Both the position numbers and the translations under genes were made by a program. Below, one piece after another: positions 7,189-16,043 of a DNA stretch of 40,861 nucleotides. Source of the stretch: an uncultured Dorea sp. (lineage in GTDB: Bacteria; Bacillota; Clostridia; Lachnospirales; Lachnospiraceae); contig UQRE01000023.1 in the NCBI GenBank assembly GCA_900543415.1, positions 1 through 40,861 of the forward strand, read 5' to 3'. Numbering within the stretch: the first letter of the stretch is position 1; each line of letters begins with the position of its first letter. The notes below the pieces were generated by a model that was not told where the DNA came from, did no database searches, and saw only the letters and a program-made list of their open reading frames with translations.

Positions 7189-8301
7189 ATGGAAGAAAAC
7201 ATGGCGAAATTCGAGGAAAAATTAAAAGAACTTGTAAAGCTTGGCAAAAAGAAAAAAAGTGTTCTGGAGATTCAGGAAATCAATGATTATTTCCATGATA
7301 TCGATCTGGACGCAGAACAGATGGAGAAAGTATTTGAATATTTAGAAAGTCAGAATATTGACGTTTTGCGCATCAACTCAGACGATGATGATATTGATGA
7401 TTCGGATATTATGCTTTCCGATGAAGACGAAGTGGATATGGAGAAGATCGACCTGTCTGTTCCGGATGGAATCAGCATTGAAGATCCGGTGAGAATGTAT
7501 CTGAAAGAGATCGGAAAGGTTCCCCTTCTGTCTGCGGAAGAGGAAGTTGAGCTCGCGAGAAGAATGGCAGATGGGGATGAAGATGCAAAGAAAAGACTGG
7601 CAGAGGCGAACTTACGTCTCGTTGTCAGCATTGCAAAGCGTTATGTGGGACGAGGCATGCTGTTTCTTGATCTGATCCAGGAAGGAAACTTAGGACTGAT
7701 CAAAGCTGTTGAAAAATTTGACTATCACAAAGGATTCAAGTTCAGTACGTACGCTACATGGTGGATTCGTCAGGCGATTACAAGAGCAATTGCAGATCAG
7801 GCAAGAACCATCCGTATTCCGGTTCATATGGTGGAGACAATCAACAAACTGATCCGCGTTTCCAGACAGTTATTGCAGGAGCTGGGACGTGAACCTACGC
7901 CGGAAGAGATTGCAGAAGAATTGGACATGCCGGTAGAGCGTGTCAGAGAAATCTTGAAGATTTCTCAAGAGCCGGTGTCTCTTGAGACTCCGATCGGAGA
8001 AGAGGAAGACAGCCATTTGGGAGATTTCATTCAGGATGATAATGTGCCGGTTCCGGCAGAAGCCGCAGCTCAGACATTATTAAAAGAACAGCTGGATGAA
8101 GTGCTAGATACACTGACAGAGAGAGAACAGAAGGTGTTAAGACTTCGTTTCGGTATGAATGATGGACGAGCAAGAACACTGGAAGAAGTAGGAAAAGAAT
8201 TTGATGTTACCCGTGAGCGTATTCGTCAGATTGAAGCAAAAGCGCTGCGCAAGCTCCGTCATCCGAGCCGCAGCAGAAAATTAAGAGATTATTTGGATTA
8301 A
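7189..8301 (+). CDS. rpoD: RNA polymerase primary sigma factor SigA/RpoD
   Basis: The protein has 370 residues. A short acidic region 1.1 is followed by region 1.2 (DPVRMYLKEIGKVPLLS). Region 2 carries the core-binding and -10 recognition helices (ANLRLVVSIAKRYVGRG, then YATWWIRQAITRAI). Region 3 contains IRIPVHM, and region 4 is the -35 helix-turn-helix ending in VTRERIRQIEAKALRKLRHP. This is the housekeeping sigma factor that would read the TTGACA/TATAAT promoters listed here. Met1 is chosen because of the GAGAGGATGGAC stretch upstream. A second ATG four codons later is possible. Confidence 0.97.
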   Translation: MEENMAKFEEKLKELVKLGKKKKSVLEIQEINDYFHDIDLDAEQMEKVFEYLESQNIDVLRINSDDDDIDDSDIMLSDEDEVDMEKIDLSVPDGISIEDPVRMYLKEIGKVPLLSAEEEVELARRMADGDEDAKKRLAEANLRLVVSIAKRYVGRGMLFLDLIQEGNLGLIKAVEKFDYHKGFKFSTYATWWIRQAITRAIADQARTIRIPVHMVETINKLIRVSRQLLQELGREPTPEEIAEELDMPVERVREILKISQEPVSLETPIGEEEDSHLGDFIQDDNVPVPAEAAAQTLLKEQLDEVLDTLTEREQKVLRLRFGMNDGRARTLEEVGKEFDVTRERIRQIEAKALRKLRHPSRSRKLRDYLD

Positions 8302-8314
8302 GAAAGAGGCGCCT

Positions 8315-9016
8315 ATGGAACTATCAAAGAGACTTTATGCGGTTGCAAGTCTTGTGACAGAGGGCGCCTCTGTTGCAGATATTGGAACTGATCACGGTTA
8401 CATACCGATTTATCTTATGAAAGAAGGAATTGCTTCAAAGGTGATTGCCCTTGATATTAACAAAGGACCTTTGGAGCGTGCAAGACTGCACATTGTAGGA
8501 AACGGACTGAAAGGACAGATTGAGACGAGACTGTCAGACGGGCTTTGCAAAGTAACGCCGGGGGAAGTGGATACGATGATCGCTGCCGGCATGGGAGGCG
8601 CACTTGTCATTAAGATCCTGACAGAGGGCAAAAAGGTCGTAGATTCTCTGACGGCATGCATACTCCAGCCCCAGTCAGAAATCTGGAAGGTACGGAAATA
8701 CTTGTGTGAACACGGTCTTGTCATTGAAGACGAGGACATGGTGGAAGAAGACGGGAAATTCTATCCGATCATGCGTGTTGTTCACGGAGAGCCGGAAACG
8801 TATGAAATGTATGAATACATTTACGGGAAAAAACTTCTGGAAAAAAGACATCCTGTGCTTCATAAATATCTCTTAAGAGAAATCAGTATTCAGGAGAGTA
8901 TCTTAAGACAGCTGGAGGCAAGAACCGAAAGCGTGAGTGCAAGACAGAGAGAAAAAGAAGTCAGAGATGAAATGAAGCTTACAAGACAGGCATGGAAGGT
9001 ATTCGAAGAGAATTGA
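8315..9016 (+). CDS. trmK: tRNA (adenine(22)-N1)-methyltransferase TrmK
   Basis: The 233-residue Rossmann-fold enzyme methylates N1 of adenine 22 in tRNA using S-adenosylmethionine. The SAM-binding motif VADIGTDHGYIP lies near residue 20 and is followed by ALDINKGPLERA, AAGMGGALV and LQPQSE, all typical of the TrmK (COG2384) family. The C-terminal third is a helical, coiled-coil-like extension. It begins 13 bp after rpoD and is followed by a Nif3-like gene, the conserved sigA-trmK-yqfO order of Firmicutes. Confidence 0.92.
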   Translation: MELSKRLYAVASLVTEGASVADIGTDHGYIPIYLMKEGIASKVIALDINKGPLERARLHIVGNGLKGQIETRLSDGLCKVTPGEVDTMIAAGMGGALVIKILTEGKKVVDSLTACILQPQSEIWKVRKYLCEHGLVIEDEDMVEEDGKFYPIMRVVHGEPETYEMYEYIYGKKLLEKRHPVLHKYLLREISIQESILRQLEARTESVSARQREKEVRDEMKLTRQAWKVFEEN

Positions 9017-9064
9017 TAAACGAACAAAACAGCAGAATAAAAAGGCAGGTAAGGAGAGAGGCGG

Positions 9065-9835
9065 ATGCAGTGTAAAGAGATCATAGAGGTACTGGAACAG
9101 GATTATTCGAGAAGCTATGCACTTCCATGGGATAATGTAGGACTTCTCGCAGGGAGAGACGACAAAGAGGTAAAGAAGATCTATGTGGCTGTAGATGCTA
9201 CAGATGAAGTGATAGAAGCTGCCTGCGCATGTAAAGCAGATATGCTCATCACACATCATCCGTTGATCTTTGGCGGAAGAATGAAGATTACCAATGAAGA
9301 TTTCATCGGAAGAAGGCTTCTGAAACTCATCAGAGAGGATATTTCTTACTATGCCATGCATACGAATTATGATGTGCTTGGAATGGCAAGTCTGTCGGGG
9401 AAAATGTTAAGCCTTCGCGATACAGAAGTTCTGGAAATCACAGAAGAGGAAGAGGGAATCGGAAGGATTGGAAACTTTCCGAAGGAAATGACTTTGGAAG
9501 CATGCTGTGAACAAGTAAAGAAAGCTTTCCGACTGGAGTATGTGAAGGTATTTGGAGAATTGTCCCGGAGAGTCCGTCGTGTTGCCATCTGTCCGGGCTC
9601 GGGAAAAAGTGTGATCGGAGTGTCCATTGAGAAGGGGGCGGATGTTCTGGTCACAGGAGACATCGGTCATCATGAAGGAATTGATGCGACGGCGCAGGGA
9701 CTTTCGATCATTGATGCCGGTCATTATGGTGTGGAGCATATTTTTATTGAAGATATGAAACAATATCTCATACAACATTTTCAGGAAATGGAAGTAATCG
9801 GGGGGCCGATCAGCCATCCATTTATCATATTGTAG
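9065..9835 (+). CDS. Nif3-like dinuclear metal center hexameric protein (YqfO family)
   Basis: The 256-residue protein has the Nif3/YqfO signature: an N-terminal half with DNVGLLAG and the metal-binding His pair in ITHHPLIFGG, and a C-terminal half with VTGDIGHHEG and DAGHYGVEH. Members form toroidal hexamers with two metals per subunit. A role as a GTP cyclohydrolase-like enzyme or metal-handling protein has been proposed, but the physiological substrate is not settled. It lacks the inserted PII-like domain found in B. subtilis YqfO, which explains its shorter length. AGGAGAG lies before the ATG. Confidence 0.9.
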   Translation: MQCKEIIEVLEQDYSRSYALPWDNVGLLAGRDDKEVKKIYVAVDATDEVIEAACACKADMLITHHPLIFGGRMKITNEDFIGRRLLKLIREDISYYAMHTNYDVLGMASLSGKMLSLRDTEVLEITEEEEGIGRIGNFPKEMTLEACCEQVKKAFRLEYVKVFGELSRRVRRVAICPGSGKSVIGVSIEKGADVLVTGDIGHHEGIDATAQGLSIIDAGHYGVEHIFIEDMKQYLIQHFQEMEVIGGPISHPFIIL

Positions 9836-9854
9836 AAGAAAAGGGGCGGTGAGT

Positions 9855-11522
9855 ATGGATAAGTTAACGTATCAAGTGAAAATCGGAGAAGAGATCCGTA
9901 CCTATGAAGAAGGAACGACCTACGGAGAGATTGCACATGAATATCAGAAGTTTTATGACCACGACATTGTCCTTGTGATCGTAAATGGAAAGCTTCAGGA
10001 ACTTCATAAGTCGGTGAAGATGGACTGTGTTCTTGATTTTGAAACGACAGCAGGAGATATGGGGCATAAGACTTACAAACGAAGTATGAGTCTTATGCTT
10101 GTGAAAGCCATCTATGATGTGGCGCGGCATGAGAAGATCAAAAAAGTGCGTATCCATTATTCTGTGAGCAAAGGTTATTATTGTACCATCGAAGGTGATA
10201 TTGAACTTACGCAGGAATTTCTTGATCAAGTAGAAAGCCGAATGCGCGAGATTGTAGATATGGATCTTGAGATATCCAAGAAATCCGTAAATACAGACGA
10301 TGCGATTGCATCGTTCAGACAGCACGGAATGTATGATAAGGAGAAATTATTTACTTATCGCAGAGTATCCAAAGTCAACATATACAGTATGAATGAATTT
10401 GAAGATTATTATTACGGATACATGGTGCCAAGCGCAGGATATCTGAAATATTTTAAATTATACAAATATGACGATGGTTTTGTGATTCAGATGCCGGATC
10501 GATCTGCACCGGAAACCGTTCCTCCGTTTGAGCCGCAGAACAAGCTTTTTCAGGTGCTTAAGGAGTCTACAAAATGGGGAGATATGCAAGGGATTGAGAC
10601 TGTAGGAGCGCTCAACGATAAGATCACCAAAGGGGATATGATGGAGACAGTGCTTGTGCAGGAAGCGCTTCAGGAGAAGAAGATTGCCGAGATTGCAGCA
10701 ACGATTGCATCGAATCCAAAGATTAAATTTGTCCTGATCGCAGGACCGTCCTCTTCGGGAAAGACAACATTTTCCCACAGATTATCCATTCAGCTTCGTG
10801 CCAACGGTCTGGTGCCGCATCCTATCGCTGTGGATAATTATTTTGTGGAGCGGGAAGATAATCCAAAGGATGAGCAGGGAAATTATGATTACGAATGTCT
10901 GGAAGCGGTGGACAGAGAACTGTTTAACCGTCAGCTTCAGGAACTTCTAGACGGGAAAGAAGTCGTGATCCCGACCTTTAACTTTGTCACCGGTCATAAG
11001 GAATATGGAAAGGAGACAAAGAAGCTTGGAGAAAATGATGTACTTGTCATAGAAGGAATTCATTGTCTGAACCCGAAGCTTACGGAACATTTGCCGGATG
11101 AAAATAAATTCAAGATCTATATCAGTGCGCTGACGCAGCTTAATATTGATGAGCATAACCGGATTCCGACTACAGATGGAAGACTTCTCCGCAGGATTGT
11201 GCGGGATGCAAGGACGAGAGGATCATCGGCAGAACGAACCATTCGCATGTGGCCGTCTGTGAGAAGGGGAGAAGAACGCAATATTTTCCCATATCAAGAA
11301 GAAGCGGATGTGATGTTTAACTCTGCGCTTATTTACGAGCTGGCAGTGTTGAAGCCTTATGTAGAAGCGCTTCTCTTTGGAATTGACCGAGATGCACCGG
11401 AATATATGGAAGCCAAAAGGCTGTTGAAGTTCCTTGATTATTTTGTGGGGATCGGAAGTGAAAATGTGCCGACAAATTCACTGTTGCGTGAATTTATCGG
11501 CGGGGGTTGTTTTCATATTTAA
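9855..11522 (+). CDS. Nucleoside (uridine-type) kinase fused to TGS/threonyl-tRNA-synthetase-like domains
   Basis: The protein has 555 residues from the ATG at 9855, chosen for the AAAAGGGG ribosome site 8 nt upstream. An in-frame GTG at 9849 is possible. The first 60 residues resemble a TGS domain and residues about 60-200 resemble the second additional domain of threonyl-tRNA synthetase. A P-loop kinase of the uridine kinase/phosphoribulokinase family follows, with Walker A GPSSSGKTTF near 297 and the later IEGIHCLNP. Such fusions are known across Clostridia and Thermotogae and probably phosphorylate uridine or a related nucleoside in the cytoplasm. The role of the synthetase-like half is unclear. 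Its stop overlaps that of aroC. Confidence 0.88.
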   Translation: MDKLTYQVKIGEEIRTYEEGTTYGEIAHEYQKFYDHDIVLVIVNGKLQELHKSVKMDCVLDFETTAGDMGHKTYKRSMSLMLVKAIYDVARHEKIKKVRIHYSVSKGYYCTIEGDIELTQEFLDQVESRMREIVDMDLEISKKSVNTDDAIASFRQHGMYDKEKLFTYRRVSKVNIYSMNEFEDYYYGYMVPSAGYLKYFKLYKYDDGFVIQMPDRSAPETVPPFEPQNKLFQVLKESTKWGDMQGIETVGALNDKITKGDMMETVLVQEALQEKKIAEIAATIASNPKIKFVLIAGPSSSGKTTFSHRLSIQLRANGLVPHPIAVDNYFVEREDNPKDEQGNYDYECLEAVDRELFNRQLQELLDGKEVVIPTFNFVTGHKEYGKETKKLGENDVLVIEGIHCLNPKLTEHLPDENKFKIYISALTQLNIDEHNRIPTTDGRLLRRIVRDARTRGSSAERTIRMWPSVRRGEERNIFPYQEEADVMFNSALIYELAVLKPYVEALLFGIDRDAPEYMEAKRLLKFLDYFVGIGSENVPTNSLLREFIGGGCFHI

Positions 11523-12625
11523 TCACGAGAAAGGTAGAAATCTCTTATATTATCTAATTTTGCGGACATATTATGAATAAGCAGATCTAAGATCGTAATC
11601 GCAGCCATGGATTCTACCACAACTACAGCCCTTGGAACAATGACAGGATCATGTCGCCCGTGAATGGTGATGGTAGTTTCATCACCGTCGCGGGTGATTG
11701 TTTTTTGTTCCTGGGCAATGGAAGGTGTTGGCTTAATTGCCGCTCTTAGAAGAATGGTACTTCCATCGCTCATGCCGCCCAAGATACCGCCGGAGTGGTT
11801 TGTCTCCTTGGCGGGCTTTCCATCTTTCATATAGAAAGGATCGTTGTTTTTGCTGCCGCAGGAGCCGGCTGCAAGAAAACCGTCACCAATCTCAACTCCT
11901 TTAACGGCTCCGATGGACATGATCGCGCCGGCAAGCATGGCGTCTAATTTGTGAAAGACAGGTTCTCCGATGCCTACAGGCATACCGTCAATCCGACATT
12001 CGATGATACCACCGGAAGAATCGCAGGCTTTCATACGCTGCTCTAAGTAAGAAGCGGCTTTTGCGGCGTAAATATTGCTTGGCATATACAGAGCATTTTC
12101 AGATATTTCTTCCAGATGATATTCAGAAGCCGGAATTTTGATATCTCCGATTGCGCAGGTGTACGCTTGGAGGTGAATGCCAAGCTCTGCAAGGATTTTG
12201 GAAGCAACAGCCCCGGCAGCGACGCGTCCGATGGTTTCTCTTCCGGAAGAGCGCCCTCCGCCCCGATAATCGCGGAAACCATATTTGGTATCAAAGGTAT
12301 AGTCTGCATGTCCCGGACGATAGCAGTCTTTGATATTTCCATAATCATGGGAACGCTGATCTTCGTTTGGGATGAGAATTGAAATTGGAGTTCCGGTTGT
12401 TCTGCCTTCAAAGACACCGGAGAGGATGCGGGCTTTGTCAGTTTCCTTTCGGGCGGTAGTGAATTTTCCCTGCCCCGGTTTTCTGCGGTCCAAAAAGGAC
12501 TGTATGTCTTCTTCTGTAAGGGGAAGACCTGCCGGACAGCCATCGACAACGACGCCGATAGCAGCACCGTGAGACTCTCCCCATGTTGTAATGGTGAAAT
12601 TTGTTCCGTAAGTTGAACCTGCCAT
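11519..12625 (-). CDS. aroC: Chorismate synthase
   Basis: The 368-residue enzyme carries out the last step of the shikimate pathway, converting EPSP to chorismate with reduced FMN. Family motifs are GTNFTITTWGESHG at the N-terminus, RRKPGQG, RGGGRSSGRET and the terminal region IHGRHDPVIVPRAVVVVESM. The start at 12625 is preceded by AAAGGAGATACATTC. A longer frame reaching 12706 has no ribosome site and crosses the likely promoter. The gene is inverted relative to its neighbours, and its stop codon shares bases with the stop of the nucleoside kinase. No other aro gene is in the window. Confidence 0.96.
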   Translation of the reverse strand: MAGSTYGTNFTITTWGESHGAAIGVVVDGCPAGLPLTEEDIQSFLDRRKPGQGKFTTARKETDKARILSGVFEGRTTGTPISILIPNEDQRSHDYGNIKDCYRPGHADYTFDTKYGFRDYRGGGRSSGRETIGRVAAGAVASKILAELGIHLQAYTCAIGDIKIPASEYHLEEISENALYMPSNIYAAKAASYLEQRMKACDSSGGIIECRIDGMPVGIGEPVFHKLDAMLAGAIMSIGAVKGVEIGDGFLAAGSCGSKNNDPFYMKDGKPAKETNHSGGILGGMSDGSTILLRAAIKPTPSIAQEQKTITRDGDETTITIHGRHDPVIVPRAVVVVESMAAITILDLLIHNMSAKLDNIRDFYLSRD

Positions 12626-12701
12626 GAATGTATCTCCTTTTAAAATCATAATTTGTTTTTTATTATATACTGAACAAGGGGACTTTTGAAGCGGAAAATT
12701 C

Positions 12702-12724
12702 GACAATTTAAGACAATTTAAGAC
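12702..12724 (+). repeat. Tandem 10-bp repeat in the aroC / L,D-transpeptidase intergenic region
   Basis: GACAATTTAA occurs twice in tandem (12702-12711 and 12712-12721), followed by a third GAC. The spacing is one helical turn, as in sites for cooperative regulators. It lies directly upstream of the likely -35 of the transpeptidase gene. No regulator is identified. Confidence 0.5.
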
Positions 12725-12753
12725 TGTACTTTTTATTTACCCCATATTATAAT
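12725..12753 (+). promoter_or_regulatory. Promoter of the L,D-transpeptidase gene
   Basis: TATAAT at 12748-12753 is preceded 17 bp upstream by TGTACT (12725-12730), a weak -35. The tandem repeat at 12702-12724 abuts the -35, so an activator could compensate. Confidence 0.5.
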
Positions 12754-12782
12754 GGTAGCGTGTAAGAAAAGGAGAAAAATTC

Positions 12783-14366
12783 ATGAGTAATGAAGATAAG
12801 AGAGCAGATGAGATTGTAGAAGAAACTATGAAGTCTATTTATGAAGATCTCGACAATTTGGCTAAAGAGGAAGAGCATTCTGAATCAGGTGAGGAATTTG
12901 AACGAGAACTTGAAGAAGAACAGGAATTTGAGGAGCCTGAAGAGACAGAAGCCGAGCGTGCATATCGCAAGCATAAGTTCAGAAAGAAACTGGCAATTAT
13001 TATTGGCAGTATTTTCGGTGTACTGACTGTTGTCTATGTAGGAATTGCCCTCTATTTTGGCAGTCATTTTATGTTTTATACGAAAATCAACGGTACAGAT
13101 TTTTCCATGAAGAATGTAGCTGAGGTAGAAAAGTACATGGAACAGCAGGTGGCTGACTATGTGCTGACACTGAAAGAATCAGACGGAGATGTTGAAAAGA
13201 TCAATGGACAGAATATCTCACTTACTTATGTGCCGGGGGAAGAGTTGAAAAAATATGTTAAGAAGCAGAATAATTTCCTGTGGATCACAAGCTTGTGGGA
13301 TCATCCGGAAATAGAGGCATCTGTAGGTGTGAAATATGATAAGACAAAGCTTTCAGAAGTGATTGCGGCACTTCAGTGCATGAAGGCGGAAAACCAGACT
13401 GCATCGGTAAATGCGCATCCGGAATTTAAGGAGACACAGTTTGAGGTTGTGCCGGAAGTGATTGGTACGCAAATTGACACAGAAAAGTTCACCGAAGAGA
13501 TTAAGAAGTCGCTGGACGGTTTTCAGCCGGAGCTTGATCTTTTAAAGAATGGATGTTACATTTTGCCAAAGTTCGTGTCGGATTCAGAAGAAGTGATAAA
13601 AGCTGCGGAGAATATGAATAGTTATCTTGGTGCTGAGATTACGTATGACTTTAACCCGAATACAGAAGTTGTCAACTCTGCGGTGATCGCACAGTGGATC
13701 ACGGTAAATGACGACATGGAAGTGACCTTCAATGAGGAAGCGGTAAAGACATATATCAGCAGTCTTGCTGAGAAATATAATACAAAGGGGAAACCGAGAC
13801 AATTCACAACTGCTACAGGAAATACAGTGACTGTGGAGGGCGGAAGTTACGGATGGCGGATCAATCAGGAAGAAGAATATAATCTTCTGATTGCCAATAT
13901 CCAGAATGCAGAAAAAGTGACGAGAGAGCCGGCATATTCCAGCAGAGCTGCAAGCCACGGAGCGATGGATGTGGGAAACACATATGCAGAAGTGGATCTC
14001 AGCAATCAGAAAGCATATTTTATTAAAGATGGACAGGTTGTGTTAAGCTCGGACGTTGTAACCGGTAATCCGAACAGAGGAAATGCAACACCGCAGGGGA
14101 CCTATACACTGACCTATAAGACGAGAAATGCAGTGCTTCGCGGAGATAGGAGACCGGATGGCACGTATAGCTATGAGTCCCCGGTTGCATACTGGATGCC
14201 GTTCAACGGAGGAATCGGTTTCCATGATGCACCGTGGCAGTCTTCCTTTGGAGGAAGCAGATATAAGAGTCATGGCTCTCACGGGTGTATCAATATGCCA
14301 ACACAAAAAGCAAAAGAGATGTATGACCTGATCTCTGATGGGACACCGGTTATATGTCATTACTAA
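12783..14366 (+). CDS. Membrane-anchored L,D-transpeptidase (YkuD) with PG_binding_4 domain
   Basis: The protein has 527 residues. A highly acidic cytoplasmic tail (1-63) precedes a basic patch and one membrane helix at about 70-92, leaving the rest outside the cell. Residues about 95-370 form the PG_binding_4-type region common in Clostridia transpeptidases. The C-terminal YkuD domain (about 395-527) has the catalytic cysteine Cys502 in HGSHGCINM, with GIGFHD upstream. These enzymes make 3-3 cross-links in peptidoglycan or attach proteins to it and resist most beta-lactams. GGAGAAAAATTC precedes the ATG. Confidence 0.92.
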   Translation: MSNEDKRADEIVEETMKSIYEDLDNLAKEEEHSESGEEFERELEEEQEFEEPEETEAERAYRKHKFRKKLAIIIGSIFGVLTVVYVGIALYFGSHFMFYTKINGTDFSMKNVAEVEKYMEQQVADYVLTLKESDGDVEKINGQNISLTYVPGEELKKYVKKQNNFLWITSLWDHPEIEASVGVKYDKTKLSEVIAALQCMKAENQTASVNAHPEFKETQFEVVPEVIGTQIDTEKFTEEIKKSLDGFQPELDLLKNGCYILPKFVSDSEEVIKAAENMNSYLGAEITYDFNPNTEVVNSAVIAQWITVNDDMEVTFNEEAVKTYISSLAEKYNTKGKPRQFTTATGNTVTVEGGSYGWRINQEEEYNLLIANIQNAEKVTREPAYSSRAASHGAMDVGNTYAEVDLSNQKAYFIKDGQVVLSSDVVTGNPNRGNATPQGTYTLTYKTRNAVLRGDRRPDGTYSYESPVAYWMPFNGGIGFHDAPWQSSFGGSRYKSHGSHGCINMPTQKAKEMYDLISDGTPVICHY

Positions 14367-14392
14367 AAAGACAGATTATAAGGTGAAAATAT

Positions 14393-15523
14393 ATGTATGA
14401 ATTATTAAAACAAGACGGTCTTGCCAAGAGGGGAAGACTGCATACAGTACACGGTGTGATTGAGACACCGGTATTTATGAATGTAGGAACAGTTGCAGCG
14501 ATCAAGGGTGCTGTTTCCACAGATGATTTAAGACAGATTAAGACACAGGTAGAACTTTCAAATACGTATCATCTTCATGTAAGACCGGGGGATGACGTGA
14601 TTAAAAAATTGGGAGGTCTTCACAAATTCATGGCGTGGGATAAACCGATCCTTACCGATTCCGGTGGATTTCAAGTATTTTCGCTGGCAGGTCTTCGCAA
14701 GATCAAGGAAGAGGGCGTATATTTTAACTCTCACATTGATGGAAAGAAAATCTTCATGGGACCGGAAGAGAGCATGCAGATCCAGTCGAATCTTGCCTCT
14801 ACCATCGCTATGGCGTTTGATGAATGTCCATCCAGCGTGGCTGACCGCGATTATATGGAACGCTCTGTAGATCGGACAACAAGGTGGCTTGCCCGCTGTA
14901 AAGCGGAGATGGAGAGATTAAACAGTCTTCCGGATACGATCAATAAGAAGCAGATGCTCTTTGGAATTAATCAGGGCGGTATTTATGAAGATATCCGTAT
15001 TCGTCATGCGCAGGAAATCAGCAAGCTTGATCTGGACGGTTATGCAGTAGGAGGACTGGCAGTGGGAGAATCCCATGAGGAAATGTATCGTATCTTGGAT
15101 GCAGTGGTGCCACATCTTCCGAAGAATAAGCCGACCTATCTTATGGGAGTCGGAACGCCAGCAAATATATTGGAAGCAGTAGACCGGGGAGTTGACTTCT
15201 TCGACTGTGTATATCCAAGCAGAAACGGACGACACGGTCACGTGTATACAAATGAAGGTAAATTGAATTTATTTAATGCAAAATATGAGTTGGATGACCG
15301 CCCGATCGAAGAGGGGTGCCAGTGTCCGGCGTGCCGGACGTATTCCAGAGCCTATATCAGACATCTGTTAAAAGCAAAAGAAATGCTTGGCATGAGACTT
15401 TGTGTTCTTCACAACCTGTATTTCTACGATACGATGATGGAAGAAATCAGAGATGCCATCGATCAGGGGTGTTATAAGGAATACAAGGAAGCAAAACTTG
15501 CAGGAATGACTGCGAAGAAATAG
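14393..15523 (+). CDS. tgt: tRNA-guanine transglycosylase (queuine tRNA-ribosyltransferase)
   Basis: The 376-residue enzyme exchanges guanine 34 in GUN anticodons for the queuosine precursor. Landmarks are ILTDSGGFQVFSL with catalytic Asp89, GGLAVGE, and FDCVYPSRNGRHG with the second Asp. A C-terminal zinc site lies in CQCPACRTYSRAYIRHL plus the later CVLHN. Length is standard. No queA, queG or preQ1 riboswitch is nearby, so the precursor is either imported or made elsewhere. The gene lies 26 bp after the transpeptidase gene and about 100 bp before yajC, an order frequent in Firmicutes. Confidence 0.96.
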   Translation: MYELLKQDGLAKRGRLHTVHGVIETPVFMNVGTVAAIKGAVSTDDLRQIKTQVELSNTYHLHVRPGDDVIKKLGGLHKFMAWDKPILTDSGGFQVFSLAGLRKIKEEGVYFNSHIDGKKIFMGPEESMQIQSNLASTIAMAFDECPSSVADRDYMERSVDRTTRWLARCKAEMERLNSLPDTINKKQMLFGINQGGIYEDIRIRHAQEISKLDLDGYAVGGLAVGESHEEMYRILDAVVPHLPKNKPTYLMGVGTPANILEAVDRGVDFFDCVYPSRNGRHGHVYTNEGKLNLFNAKYELDDRPIEEGCQCPACRTYSRAYIRHLLKAKEMLGMRLCVLHNLYFYDTMMEEIRDAIDQGCYKEYKEAKLAGMTAKK

Positions 15524-15553
15524 TGAAATTTTTATGAAAATCAAGGAAATCAC

Positions 15554-15582
15554 TTGATGAATATTGCATTATTGTGTATGAT
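15554..15582 (+). promoter_or_regulatory. Sigma-A promoter of yajC
   Basis: TTGATG (15554-15559) and TATGAT (15577-15582) lie 17 bp apart. An inverted repeat, ATCAAG...CTTGAT, overlaps the -35. The short unit runs through yajC to the terminator at 15959-15992. Confidence 0.55.
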
Positions 15583-15619
15583 AGCAATAGCGCTTAAAGA
15601 TAATTAGGAGGAATTAGTT

Positions 15620-15925
15620 ATGTGGACATTAGCAGCACAGAGTGCAGGAGGTACCTGGATACCACTCTTAGTCGTATATGCATTGATCTTCGGAGGTTTC
15701 TGGTTCATTTTCATCAGACCACAGAAGAAAGAGCAGAAGAGAGTACAGGCAATGATCGCTGATATGGAAGTAGGAGATACCGTTCTTACAACAAGCGGTT
15801 TCTACGGAGTCATCATTGACATCAGTGATTCTGATATCATTGTAGAGTTTGGAAGCAACAAGAACTGTCGTATTCCAATGCAGAAGGCAGCAGTTGCACA
15901 GGTAGAAAAAGCTTCTGCAGAATAA
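15620..15925 (+). CDS. yajC: Preprotein translocase accessory subunit YajC
   Basis: The 101-residue protein has one N-terminal membrane helix (IPLLVVYALIFGGFWFIF), followed by the family motif IRPQKKEQKR and a small cytoplasmic beta-rich domain (GDTVLTTSGFYGVI). YajC associates with SecDF beside the SecYEG channel and is not essential. AGGAGG lies 7-8 nt before the ATG. No secD or secF gene follows in this window. The gene has its own promoter and terminator. Confidence 0.93.
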   Translation: MWTLAAQSAGGTWIPLLVVYALIFGGFWFIFIRPQKKEQKRVQAMIADMEVGDTVLTTSGFYGVIIDISDSDIIVEFGSNKNCRIPMQKAAVAQVEKASAE

Positions 15926-15958
15926 AAATTTGCAGAAAAATAAGAAAAGATAAGAGAG

Positions 15959-15992
15959 AACTGTCGTTTCAGAAATGAGGCGGCAGTTTTTT
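15959..15992 (+). terminator. Intrinsic terminator after yajC
   Basis: AACTGTCG and CGGCAGTT form an 8-bp stem with one G-U pair, followed by an uninterrupted T run to 15992. It separates yajC from the pflB promoter region. Confidence 0.8.
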
Positions 15993-16019
15993 GTATTAAA
16001 TCACATACATGGGCGTAAA

Positions 16020-16034
16020 TGATAACGATTATCA
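16020..16034. promoter_or_regulatory. Fur-type 7-1-7 palindrome upstream of pflB
   Basis: TGATAACGATTATCA contains a perfect inverted repeat (TGATAA-CGA-TTATCA). It differs at one position from the Gram-positive Fur consensus TGATAATNATTATCA. It ends 9 bp before the -35 of the pflB promoter. The upstream position would fit either interference with polymerase or activation. PerR, Zur or an FNR-like factor are less well matched alternatives. Confidence 0.6.
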
Positions 16035-16043
16035 AAAAATGTA

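Noticed and set aside
12626..12706. 27-codon N-terminal extension of aroC
   Set aside because: It is absent from the chorismate synthase family, crosses the promoter region, and the AAAGGAGAT site fits the ATG at 12625.
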